DNA of 64,000 bases from Ophiostoma sp. CBS 140.51 (Eukaryota > Ascomycota > Sordariomycetes > Ophiostomatales > Ophiostomataceae): assembly GCA_029298735.1 (NCBI GenBank), contig JANSLP010000021.1:124001-188000 (forward strand). The letters are read 5' to 3'. The notes under the pieces are model-generated. The model did no database searches, was not told where the DNA came from, and saw only the letters and a list, made by a program, of their open reading frames with translations. Shown in pieces: positions 1-10,173 of the stretch. Each line of letters starts with the position of its first letter. Within the stretch, counting starts at the first letter, position 1. Made by a program: the position numbers and the translations under genes.

Positions 1-303
1 CTGCACATGGCCAGCTTGCAGCGCAAGGCCAAACGCGGCGAGGCGGTCGCCAATCAGCTCCCAGGCGTAGGCCTTGCTCTTGTCGACTTTGCGCCAGGTG
101 TCGATGCGGTAGCGGTGGTCAAGGGCGAGGCCGGCAGCTTCCCACTGCTCGAAAGTCTCGGCATAGTGCAGGCGGTCCCACAAAGCAGCGAGTCCACGAT
201 CCCAGGTGAAGAGGGAGCAGACATAAGTGTAGATGCGATGGAGCCAAAGCAGGACGACGAGGGGGAAGGTGATGATCCCCCAAATCCAAATGTTCACTGA
301 CAT
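1..303 (-). CDS. DUF3336/patatin-type triacylglycerol lipase, N-terminal part (cut by window edge)
   Basis: The minus strand is open from an ATG at 303 to the left edge (101 codons). The protein starts with a hydrophobic segment of about 20 residues (IWIWGIITFPLVVLLWLH), as expected for a membrane- or lipid-droplet-associated protein. A segment around residues 50-95 follows, with the pattern FEQWEAAGLALD, a Trp-containing stretch, then AYAWELIGDRL. This is the usual layout of the DUF3336 domain that precedes the patatin lipase domain in fungal Tgl3/4/5 and plant SDP1 lipases. Those enzymes hydrolyse storage triacylglycerol on lipid droplets. The catalytic GxSxG and Asp lie outside the window, so activity cannot be judged. 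Family assignment is inferred from this short region; the exact paralogue is unknown. Confidence 0.72.
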   Translation of the reverse strand, partial: MSVNIWIWGIITFPLVVLLWLHRIYTYVCSLFTWDRGLAALWDRLHYAETFEQWEAAGLALDHRYRIDTWRKVDKSKAYAWELIGDRLAAFGLALQAGHVQ

Positions 304-831
304 GGTCGGAGAGGGAGGTGGCGGGTGCCAGACGAGGTCGTATGCACCATTTCTGGATGTAAGAGATGGTAGAAACTGAGTTGCAAAAGGTGAAAAGAAA
401 GACGGCTGAAGAAAACAGGAACGCCTCGTGTTGAATGTTGTCGTTTGGCATGTGATGTTGGTGTAGCCAGGTGCGCCCCACTTACTCGCCTGAGGTCAGC
501 ATTACAAGCGGGAAGGAGCGATTGAGCGTGTTGAGCACTACAAAGTACAGACAGCACTAATCACGCAGCTATCTCACACTGAGACAGTTCATTCTCACAT
601 CTCCCATATCAAGCTGTTGGATATCTTGTTTTCATTCAACCAAAACGCCTCTATTGTTCGCCCACCTGGCGAGGTTCGTAACCTCTTTTTAGTAATACAT
701 GCTTCTTTCTGCTTTTTTTCAACGACCAAACCAAAGACACCATGCAAAATAGTCCCTATTATGAGAAGTAAAGGAAAAGCAAAAGATTGCAAAAGAAAGT
801 GCCCCAAACGCTGCACAGCCCACGGCTAGCC
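304..831. other. intergenic, lipase promoter side and LEO1 3' side
   Basis: This 528-nt gap between two minus-strand genes has lower GC than its neighbours. I see no convincing coding frame or RNA gene. It should contain the LEO1 3' UTR and the promoter and leader of the lipase gene. Confidence 0.5.
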
Positions 832-2294
832 CTACTCGTCATCATCGTCGTCGATAATGTTTCGCCGGTTCCGCCGTGCGGCCGGTAGGTCGTCGTCGCC
901 CTCGGCATCATCGTCTTCGGCCTCGGCAGTCTTTTGGCGCTTGCGGCGCGACGACGAACCACCACGGCGGTCATCCTCGTCGTCGTCGTCGTCCAGCTCC
1001 TCCTCCTCTTCTTCATCGTCGTCGTCACCACCCTCCTCATCCGACACGTCGTCGTCACTGGGCGCGATAAAGTCATCACCCTTGTCGTACTCGTCATTGC
1101 GCCGCGCGCCCTGTGGCAGCTCATCGTCCGAGTCATACTCGTCCCGGCGCCGCTTCGCACGGGCACCACCACCACCGTTACCGCCCTTGCGACGACCGCC
1201 ACCACGGCGTCCACCACCGCCACCCTCGAGGTCACCCACCGACAAGGCACCACCGCCCCAGCCGGAACGGCCGCCAACAGGTGCAGAACCGTCGAGGCGT
1301 GCTGCTGCCGTCTCGCGCCGCCGCTTGGCCCGCTCGCGCTCCTTCTCGGCTAGCTCGGCCTCCTTCTTGGCTAGCTCTGGGTCGCGCACGGTACGGATAA
1401 TCATGTTGGCGCTGTGATCGGAGCCCTGCGTGGCGGCCTGGAGGCGGTCGGTCAGTCGTTTCAGGGCGTCGTCGGCGACGGTGCGGTTGGCGCGGACGCT
1501 GTACTGGGCCGTAACGTGGCCAACGGTCAACAAAAGAGAACTACTCAAGTGAGCCGCAGCCGCGTAGTAGTGGGCGTCCTGCAATTCTTGGTAGCCACCC
1601 TTTTCGGTCAGGTTCTCGGGGTCGGCCAGGCCTTTTGTCAAGACCTCAAAGTGCTCGTCGCCAATGGCCAGCGTGACGGATCCGTCGTTCCAGCGGTAGA
1701 TTGTGGTGTTGCTCTGGATGGCGCCGGTCTCGGGGTCACGGCGAAACCGCGCGACCGAGTGCGGGTTCTTGGAAAGGGAGTTTTCGAGATCGAAATCGGT
1801 GGGCACAAAGGTGTCGGGGTTGTACTCTTCGGGGTTCATCTTGATGAATGGAGGAATGCGCAATGATTGAAGCTGAGATAAGATGTTAGTCCTGACTTAA
1901 TCAAGTAAGGTTCGTGCATTCATTTGTGCAGCAAGCAACCTACATTTCCATCTGTTGACTTGGGCGTCCGGTGCCGGAAGATATCGACATCCATCAGCAG
2001 CTCCTCGCGCGTCTGCTGTTGCTGCTGCCGCGCGCCGCGCCCGCTGTCCTCGCCGTAGCGCTCGCCATCCTGGTCTTGGTCGTCGTCCGAGTCGAGGCCG
2101 TGATCGCTCAGCGGCTGGTCCGACAGCTGGCCCTCATCGTCATCATCGCCGCCGCCAAACAGATCATCACCGCTCGCAATCGCGTCGTCGTCGTCGGCAA
2201 TCGGCGAATCGGCCGGGGGCGAGGCCGGGGGAGATGCTGCAGGAGAATCGGCCGCAGCCGCCGGCGACTCGATGTGTCCTTCCGAGTCGGACAT
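832..2294 (-). CDS. leo1: RNA polymerase-associated protein LEO1 (Paf1 complex)
   Basis: Two exons: 2294-1944 and 1872-832, with a 71-nt intron (GTAGGT donor, GACTAAC branch site, CTCAG acceptor). The join gives a 463-residue protein. Residues 1-95 are acidic and low-complexity (runs of D, E, S, P). The conserved LEO1 core follows: DVDIFRHRTPKSTDGN, then LRIPPFIKMNPEEY, then TTIYRWNDGSVTLAIGDEHF. After it comes a basic helix rich in AEKERERAKRRR and a tail alternating Gly/Arg-rich and Asp/Glu-rich tracts with basic clusters. LEO1 is a Paf1-complex subunit that associates with elongating RNA polymerase II and supports H2B ubiquitination and H3K4/K36 methylation in the nucleus. The core spans the splice junction, which supports the exon join. 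The gene diverges from the MOB2 gene. Confidence 0.92.
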
Positions 2295-3763
2295 TGTGTG
2301 TATGCAATGTGAGGAGGAAACGGTGCGAAGAGGAGAAAGATAGAGAGGGAGAAAAGAAGAGGGTGAGAAAAGAGGTGGGAGAAAGAGTCGTCGATAGGGT
2401 GGACGACCTCCCTAGGAAAGAGCGATGGTCGAAAATGGAGGTGCAAAAGCTGGCGCCAAAAATTGGACACGGCCGCGACAAGCTGGTTTGCTCTTTCCTA
2501 TCTTTTGGCTGTGGCTGGTGTGCGCCTGCGTTGGGTTAGGCGCGACGCCAGGAGTCCTCCAATCAGTGGGCACCGCGCTATTGAGGGAAGCTGCACAATA
2601 GAAGCTCCGACCACTGTAACCTTCCTCTACTGTACACGGCAATTATGGTCACGTGGAACTGTCTCCTCAACTCTCCTCGAATTGGTTGTCAACTCAATGT
2701 AAAGCTTAATAGTTATGGCCGCAGAATTGCGCCTTCTAGAAAAGGACTTTTCTTTACTTAAAGACTATATAGTTCCTGCCAATTGTGACTTCCAGACATG
2801 AAGGTTTTGTCTTCGAGCATACCGTTGCTCTTTCCTCTCTCTCTCTGCTTGTCTCTTTCCTTGAGATCGCCTCTGTTTACTCAGGCGCCCCGCTGTCTCT
2901 CCTTCCCCGTAATAGCGCTGTGTCCACTAGTCTCTCTCCAGCGACCACCCGCCACTATGCCCCGACCAGGCCAAGCCAGCCGTTTCTTCCCCCCTTTTCC
3001 TCCCTCCGCTACCCCTACTATCCCCTAACAATAGTGCCCGCTGCCAGCGCCAGAAACAGCAACAGCAACAGCAACCACCCCTCACCGCCGTTGCTGCCCG
3101 CTTCCCCTTTTTCGCCCATTTGTCGTTCTCTCTTTCTCCTTCTGGATGCGCCGATCCTCCCACATCAACAGTGTCTCCTATCCCGAGTCTTCGTCTCCTT
3201 ATTCTTCGACTCTTCTATCGCCTCAAGGAAGACCGTTTCACACCCATTGCCAGACTTAACCACGAAGCACGCTGTCCGTCCTCGACTGCCACCCTACATC
3301 CCCTCCTGGCTGAACGGCCGTGATCCATCCACTGCGCGGTGTTGACAGAGTCTGACCGCCTTCCACGATCTCTCGCATATCGCATCTCGATTTCTCACAG
3401 CAGAATCAATCCAATCCCCATCTCTCGTTTATACTTTGAGCTCTACGGCGTACGACGTACAACAGACGGCATACCACCGCGACCTCCACATCTCTCGAAA
3501 CGACAACCTCCTGTTTCAACTGCATCCCTCCCACTTCTACCTCCACCCCCGCCAAGCACTGCCGCCCTTCGAACCTGAACTCGAAACCCTGAACCAACAA
3601 CTTCCTCTTCCCAGGCAAACCCGACAAAAGGCACGGAATTATTACCGCCAGCCTCTTTGTTTCTTGACGAACTACACAACCGTCCCCCCTTTCTCACCTT
3701 TCTTTGTTCGCGAAGCTGCAACGGCGCGTGCTGTCGGAGCATCCTTTTTTTTCATAACCAACC
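2295..3763. promoter_or_regulatory. divergent LEO1/MOB2 intergenic region with pyrimidine-rich leader
   Basis: About 1.5 kb separates the two divergent starts. From about 2,780 onward the plus strand is very C/T-rich with short CTCTCT tracts, as in leaders of filamentous fungal genes. No ATG is seen between about 3,147 and the MOB2 start at 3,764, so this part is probably transcribed MOB2 5' UTR. A CACGTG E-box lies near 2,648-2,653. Reading frames here are low-complexity and match no family I know. Confidence 0.5.
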
Positions 3764-5603
3764 ATGTCGAACCTCTTTTCAGGAATGTAAGTTGACATCC
3801 GCTGTTCTGTTCTATCCCTTCTCTACCATCCATACCCTCGGCATGTGCTGTACCCCTCCCTCTCCATCTCCAATGGCTGTGCGTGCAAATCCTCCAAGCA
3901 GCCGGCCGGGAAACATGTTTCGCATGATGGATGTCATTTAAAAGAGTTCAGGGCTTGGATGACGATTGGACGTCTGGACTTTACTTGGGTACAATTACGG
4001 AGTATTGGGTCAAATATTGGATGGGTGTGGCACTTTGCACGCGGCTCTGGCTCTCGGACGACAGAATTACGGAGTACGAGAAGCGAAGCAACCGTTGCTT
4101 TGCACCGCACGTTCGTCTTATTCGTCCTATATTACCACAGCCGCCTGCTGCACCACGTCAGCCCAAACATCGTCGTTCATCATCATCATCATCATCATCA
4201 TCATTCACTGTCCACACTCAACCTACATCTCATCACCGCCCTCTATTTATCATCCATCTCTCTTCCACCTCGTTAACATCTCAGAAACGCCCGCTTTCGC
4301 GGCGCATCAGCACGAACGGCCAACACGGACAACAAGAGCCCGACCTCGTCCACCTCCAGCCAACCCCTGACGCCCACCTCCGGCATCCCCTCCTCCGCTT
4401 CTGCCGGCGGACTGCCCACAAGTGGCAGCACCGGCAACCTCCTCCAGCACCAGCAGAACAACATCGGCACTGCATCTTCGTCTTCGTCTCGCGCAGGCGG
4501 AGGTATCGGCGGTTCTGCAGGCGGTGAACTGCCACCGCTGCCCGGAAGCCAGTCTGCCTCCAGCCTGGCCAAGCTGCCGCCCCTGCCCAACTCACCGTCC
4601 CTCGCACAGACCATCGGCATGGACGAGTCCGGTGGCCTGCGCAGCATCCTGCCCACGGCCGACGAGGTCCTTGCCTCGTACCACCTGCCGCGGCCTCTGC
4701 CGCTGTGGCTCAACCCCTCATACGCCAAGCACATTGTCAAGGGCAACTTTATGACCCTGAGCGCCCGGCCCAAGACGGTCGAGCAGGGCGAGTGGATTGC
4801 ACACCAGAGTAAGTTTTGAGTCCCCCCGTGGTTGAGATGCATTACGAGTACATATTTGTCGCTCCCTTTGGTCGCTAACTGTCGTAGTCGTCGAGCATTA
4901 CAGGAATCTGTGGAACTTTGTGCGTGTGCTGCACGAAAAGGAAGACGACGGCCAGTCCATCTGCAGCCCAACATCGTGCCCACGCATGTCGGCGGGCACA
5001 AACCACTCGTTCACCTGGCTCAACGCCCGGCGAGAGCCCGTCGAACTGCCTGCCTACGAGTACATGACCCTCATGCAGCGCTGGATCTCAGGCAAGATTG
5101 ACGACACCAAGATCTTCCCGACCGAAGCATCGGGCGTTTCGTACGCGCTCAACCCGACCCTGTCCACGGGCAGCGGCAACAATGGCACAACGCCCGCGCA
5201 ACTCTCCGGTCTTATTTCGTCGCCCTCGGCTGGCGGTCTCGGCGGCGGCGACCCGAACCGCGACTGGGTCGGCAAGCGCAGTGGTTTCCCCGAGAACTTT
5301 GTCGATGTGTGCCAGACCATTTTCCGGCAAATGTTCCGCGTCTACGCGCACCTGTACTGGGCGCACTTTGTCGAGCCCTTTTACCACCTGAACCTCGAGA
5401 AGCAGCTCAACTCGTGCTTCAGCCACTTTGTGCTGACGGCGACAGCGCTCGACATGCTCAAGCCGCACGAGCTGGAGCCGATGCAGCCGCTGATTGACCT
5501 GTGGGCGGCCAACGGCACGTTCCCGCAAGGATCCAAGGCTTACGAGTTTGCCAACCTACAGGTGGGCGAGCGGCTGCTGCAGCTGGGCGGCGTTACAATG
5601 TAA
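3764..5603 (+). CDS. mob2: MOB2-type NDR kinase activator
   Basis: Three exons: 3764-3786, 4285-4808 and 4888-5603, giving 420 residues. The first coding exon is only 23 nt; intron 1 is 498 nt, intron 2 is 79 nt with a GCTAAC branch site. The start MSNLFSGINARFRG fits a Mob N-terminus. Residues about 20-130 are Ser/Gly/Pro-rich and probably disordered. The Mob domain begins near LPLWLNPSYAKHIVKGNF. It keeps the zinc ligands: Cys208 and Cys213 (CSPTSC) and His337 and His342 (HLYWAH). About 50 extra residues sit between FPTE and FPENF, where Mob1 has a short turn. MOB proteins bind and activate NDR/LATS kinases; MOB2 proteins partner Cbk1/COT1 kinases controlling polarity and hyphal growth. The Mob2 rather than Mob1 or Mob3 class is my inference from sequence resemblance. 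Confidence 0.86.
3994..4076 (+). repeat. two copies of ATTACGGAGTA in MOB2 intron 1
   Basis: The 11-mer ATTACGGAGTA occurs at 3994-4004 and again at 4066-4076, 72 nt apart, inside the long first intron. The same 11-mer occurs on the other strand at 32745-32755. The 9-nt core also occurs at 38925 and 40677. Function unknown. Confidence 0.7.
4177..4203. repeat. (TCA)9 microsatellite in MOB2 intron 1
   Basis: Nine perfect tandem TCA units lie about 80 nt upstream of the intron 1 acceptor. Such a repeat is likely length-polymorphic between strains. Confidence 0.95.
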
Positions 5604-6263
5604 TCGCGGACTCCAATGAGCTACCTACCAACTACATTGCCGATCGAGTCACGTGTAGTGATTGTGGGTGACATGGGCAAGAAACAGGTAGCATATGATG
5701 GGAGAGCGGCTCCGCGTGGTGATGGGCAGGCCAGCAACATCCAGGGCAATGGAACAATGGGAGCACTTGTCGAGGGCTTATCCTCGGTAAAGGCCGTTCT
5801 TGTGCGCCACGATCGACCCTTGGCTTCTCCTCATTTTTGGAGAACCTCTACAAACCGTTTTTACATCCTGTCCCTCGAATCCCTTTACCCCTCACTTACA
5901 CTTTTGTCTTGTCTTTCTGAATGTTGCATTTTGGGCATATTTTGCGGCGTTTTGTTTTGCGCAGACATGCTAGTTGATGTTAATGATGATGATTTAGGAA
6001 TCATATCAAGATGATGTGGATATTGCGTTTTTGGTGGAAGTGTGCCGGCGATGCAAAGCCATCCATGTGGAAATGTCGATGGCAGTCGGTACATATATAT
6101 CACTGTTTTATCATATCTCTTTCATATAAAGATACACTGCTTGTTCACTCGTCACTATGTCTCTAATCTCATATGATACTCTTCTTGTTTATTTGTTTAT
6201 TTATTTTTTGTTTGGCTTGTTTAGCTTGTTTAGCTTGGATTCAGACTACCAGACCGCCTCTAT
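5604..6263. other. convergent MOB2/DUF3237 3' region
   Basis: The two genes converge on this 660-nt stretch. It should hold both 3' UTRs. The right half is AT-rich with TATATA and TTTATTTATTTATT tracts suited to 3'-end formation on both strands. No gene is recognised. Confidence 0.45.
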
Positions 6264-6836
6264 TTACACGGAAACCTCGCTGATCTTGTACTCGACAATC
6301 ACCGGCTGGCCCTTCTCGACAACAAAGCGACCGGCGGCCACGTACAGCTTGTTCTCCAGCTCCTTGAGCGACGGGTGGCCCGACTCAAAGTTGACCTGCG
6401 TGAAGGTGTTGCCCTGCGACGTCGTCGCGGCGTCGGGCGCGCCCGTCAGGACCTTGCCAATCTCGCCGGTGATTTCGATCAAACCCGTGTAGCTGTAGTT
6501 GAGGTACGCGTCGTCGGAGCCCTTCTGCTTGAGGACGGCGTTGACGTTGAGGCGCAGGCGCTTGCCGTCGACCTCGGGGCGGATAAAGTCGGCACCGTGG
6601 ACGAACTGGGCGTCGACCTTGACGGGGTAGCCCGGCTCCGAGATGAGGGAGCCGCCGTGGCCCTCGTCGACAGAGATGATGCGGACGTGGTTGAGGCCGC
6701 CCTTGGAGGAGCCGACGCCGGCAGGAGGGTGGATAGGGACCTAGAGTCATGTCAGCGGGGTGACATCAGCTGGGAAGCGTGTGAGTGAACCTACTCTGGC
6801 CGTGAAGGCAGGGATGAGCTTGGGGTAGGAAGACAT
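6264..6836 (-). CDS. DUF3237 domain protein
   Basis: Two exons: 6836-6795 (42 nt, starting MSSYPKLIPAF) and 6740-6264, with a 54-nt intron (GTAGGT donor, CTGAC branch site, CTAG acceptor). The product is 172 residues with no signal peptide or membrane segment. The sequence is a small beta-rich single domain: GGLNHVRIIS, GYPVKVDAQFVHGADFIRPE, LRLNVNAVL, YLNYSYTGLIEITGEIG, then FTQVNFESGHPSLKELENKLYV and a closing strand VIVEYKISEV. This order matches DUF3237 (UPF0311) proteins, which form a small barrel and are frequent in fungi and bacteria. Their biochemical role is not established, so no function is assigned. The single-domain length is normal for the family. Confidence 0.72.
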
Positions 6837-9800
6837 GGTGAAGGCGGGTGGTGGTATAACTTTGTGTGAGTGTTGATGATGTTGGTGAGGATTGGTATAA
6901 GTGACGAGTGTCGTTTCGATGGTCTGGATCTAGAAAGTCTGGGGTCTGGGGAAAGAAAAGAGAAAGAAGGGGTCTTTTGGATCGATCCCGCCTGCCGGGA
7001 GTCTGGGGTATGGGGTATAAATATGCAAAAATAGACGTGCAATGAGAGTGAGCAACAGTCAATGGACACACAAAGGTAGGTAGGTAGGTGTCTTGGTGAG
7101 GGGAAAGGTTAATGAAAGTGTAAAGATGGTCAGAAAGGGCAGGAAAGCTTTCGGGGACGCGGAGGGTTCATAACCGGCCGGTGCAGCGGAGGGTCCAAAT
7201 AATTGGGGAACAACTAGCAGTTCGCAGTAGGCGACAGAAAGACAGAAAGACAGCAACACAAGTGCCAACCTAGACCATAAAGGCCTTTGTGGAAGAGAAG
7301 CAACAGCACGTATCAAGGGACCAGAGAAGAAAAGAAGCGGGGAGACAGCTTTGCGAGCTATGTCCGTTCCGCGTTTCGTTGGACTTTTAGAGAAGAGTCT
7401 GGTGCATGTCGGCACATGTGGAAAAGGAAATAGGAAGGGCTTCCGCAGGAGGTCTCAATGTCACTTCCAGCGCACTCTGAGGATTGCAACACTCGAGTTC
7501 ATAGTTCAGATGGAGCTTGACAAGCACGAAATGCTGTGCAAACGATAGTGCCATACGAGCTGTCTCGTCCAAGGGATTAGTGCAGCCACGGCGTCAAAAT
7601 GGAGTTCGCGCAGTCGCGCAATATTCTCAAGCAGAAGAGATGCGGGGCTGGGTACAGCTTGCAGCAAAAAGGGCCAAAACCTGATAGACCCAGACCTAGA
7701 CGAGAGGGGAAATCACACAGAAAGACAGCAAAGGCGGCTCCGCTTCAAACTCACTCAACTCCCTCCCGGATGAGAACCGGTAATGAGAGCTTTGTGTGAT
7801 ATGTAGCCATTCAAGTTTGAAAAGACGTGAGGGGAAGCTGTATGTCTCGATACAGATTCGTTTCTGGTCTATGGCCTTCCTTGACAATTCTCAGCTCTAC
7901 TGTCTTGAAACGAATCTGATAAACATGGTGTCGGACAACGCAGTATTCGTATATCTAACAATTCAAGTTCAAATCCAAATCTCCACGGAAATTCAACGTC
8001 GATTTCTTACATCAGATTCGCCGAGCCCACAACCCACTCTTGGCCATCCCAGGAATACAATGCTGCAACTTGGCGGGGAAGGAGAAGACGTCAATACTCT
8101 CCGCCGGCTTCAAAAAGAGTAGCTGAGTGTTCAGGCCGTTGAAGTGAGCGAGAAAACACAGGCAAACAACCGGGGTGCTCTGTTATGTCAGACGGCCGCT
8201 GCCGAGTAAGATCTGACGGCCGTGCCCCGTCTTGGCTCGGCGATATATAGACCGAAGAGCAAGCACTCAGAGCTCTATCCCAAGCACCTCCGTGAAAATG
8301 CTCCGTATGGGCGCCGAGGCGATGTTGAGTAAATTATGAACAGAAGCTGTCCCATAAGTAGCGATATTTATTCTTCAAAAGCACCCGTCACGCGACACCA
8401 ACAAGACCGTGGAAGACACAGTGTTGAGGATGAAGCGTACCTCGGCCAGCTCAAAAAAGCATTCTATTGGCGGACAGGCCACTTTGTCTTCATAGGCTGA
8501 GAACCTTCATTTGACCTTCAGCTTCGGCGGGCGTTTTATGCGTTGGCACAAAGGCAGCTCAGAAACGCCCTGTCTTGTCTTGCTAGCCAGCTGTTCAAAA
8601 TAAGATCAAAGGGCCCCACGTTAAAGTTTCCACGTATAATTAGGCGGGCTCCGGGCTCCAGTCTGAAGCTTTGCGGAAAGCCTAGAGTCAGTCGCCTAAT
8701 CGACTGAGTGGGTTGGACTGGGAAGCAAAGTCGCGCGACCCAAGACTTTGTACAACAAAGATGCAAATTTTGCTCCGACAAGAGTTGATTTTTTTTTTTT
8801 GCTTCTTCTGTCATTCTGTAAATCTTCGAGCTTCATCGTGAGAAATTGCCGTATATTTACACATATGCAGACGCATATGGAAGGAGTCACTGCTGTCCTC
8901 CGTATGTCCAAAAGTACACCCCCACGCAGTCATTTGACACGTGCGAGGACCGAATGACATCACTGGATCGAAAGTGCGCCAGGCTGCAATCGCCGTCTAG
9001 ACCATATGGACCGCCGAAAAGAGCCCTTTTAGAGATAAAAGAAAGGCCTGGAGCCGCCTGTAAAACACGGCACATATCACTTCCTTTCCCAAGAAAAATA
9101 GGGCGCGATGGCAACCACGAACGGCTGCTTGGGAATACGAAAGAGGCTCTTTTGGAGGGAAAGAGGGACAAACCTGTGAGGAAGGAAGGACCGGTGGAGA
9201 TTTCCCCTGTCGGTGTCGCGTTGCATCCGGAGCCCTAAAAGCACTGTTTTTTGCTTCCCATTACCTAAAAGCGAAGCGAAGAGATGAGAAAGAGGCAAAT
9301 GTGCACTACACTCAACAGGCACAGCTTTACACTGAGGGGTGAGCTTGTTGGAGGGCTCCGATTGAATCTGGATTGCGAGGAGAATAAGGCAAACCGAGTC
9401 GTGAAAACTCCAAAAGTACTCCTTCTTGTCCTTTTTCTAGCTCCTGCCCCAGGCGGCTGGCGCCTTTTATGCCGTCTTTACTAAGGGCGATTCGGCGGTT
9501 CAAACCTTTTTCTTGTCTTTCTTTTGTCTCTTTTTTTCCTCTTTTAGTACTCACAGGCGATCCAAGCCTCGCCGCATCGAATGCGTCACTGCCCGCCGAA
9601 GTAATGCCCACCACCCACAAAAGGGCAAGAAGCTCCTATCTATGCTCCACTTGGTAGCTACTGTTGTAATACCGCCTATTTTTTTACGTTTGCTCCTTCC
9701 TTTGCAAGCGAGGCAAAGCTGCGCCAACACGTCTGTACGATTCCCAATCAGGAAAGCTCCACAGTGCCAAGGACGCCCCTTCTCTCACACACGCCTCGCA

Positions 9801-10173
9801 AACCTTCCACCTCCTCACACTCTCCTTCCCCAGTTTTATGTTTCCAAGGCAGACGACGACGATAAGGTTCACTTGGCTCTTGCCTTTGGTTTTCTTCTCG
9901 ATTTCTTCGTCACTCCCAACAAAACTGTGATTTCACAAGAAACTACCAACATTCAACACTCACCTCCGGCTTCACCTCTACAGCGCTCCTCGACAATACT
10001 ACGCAACCTCCATCTCCATCTCGCGCAAATTCCTGGATGTGTCCCATCGGCCGCATCCCGTTCGGCAACCCGCTCGATAGCATGCCCTCGCCTTAGTCCA
10101 GACGAACGCATTTCTCTCGACTGACGATAGGACAATAACCTTTCCTACGAGTACTTCTTTTCCCGAACGCACA
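6837..10173. other. 3.3-kb intergenic region before the CorA transporter
   Basis: No convincing gene was found. Short frames on both strands are interrupted and lack family signatures. Features seen: a (GTAG)n stretch near 7,076-7,091; a TATATA at 8244-8249 followed by only a 13-codon frame at 8299; and a pyrimidine-rich stretch from about 9,480 to 10,170 that is probably CorA leader. Unlike the MOB2 and G6PD leaders, it keeps upstream ATGs, for example near 10,035 and 10,080. An unannotated non-coding RNA or a lineage-specific spliced gene cannot be excluded. Confidence 0.4.
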
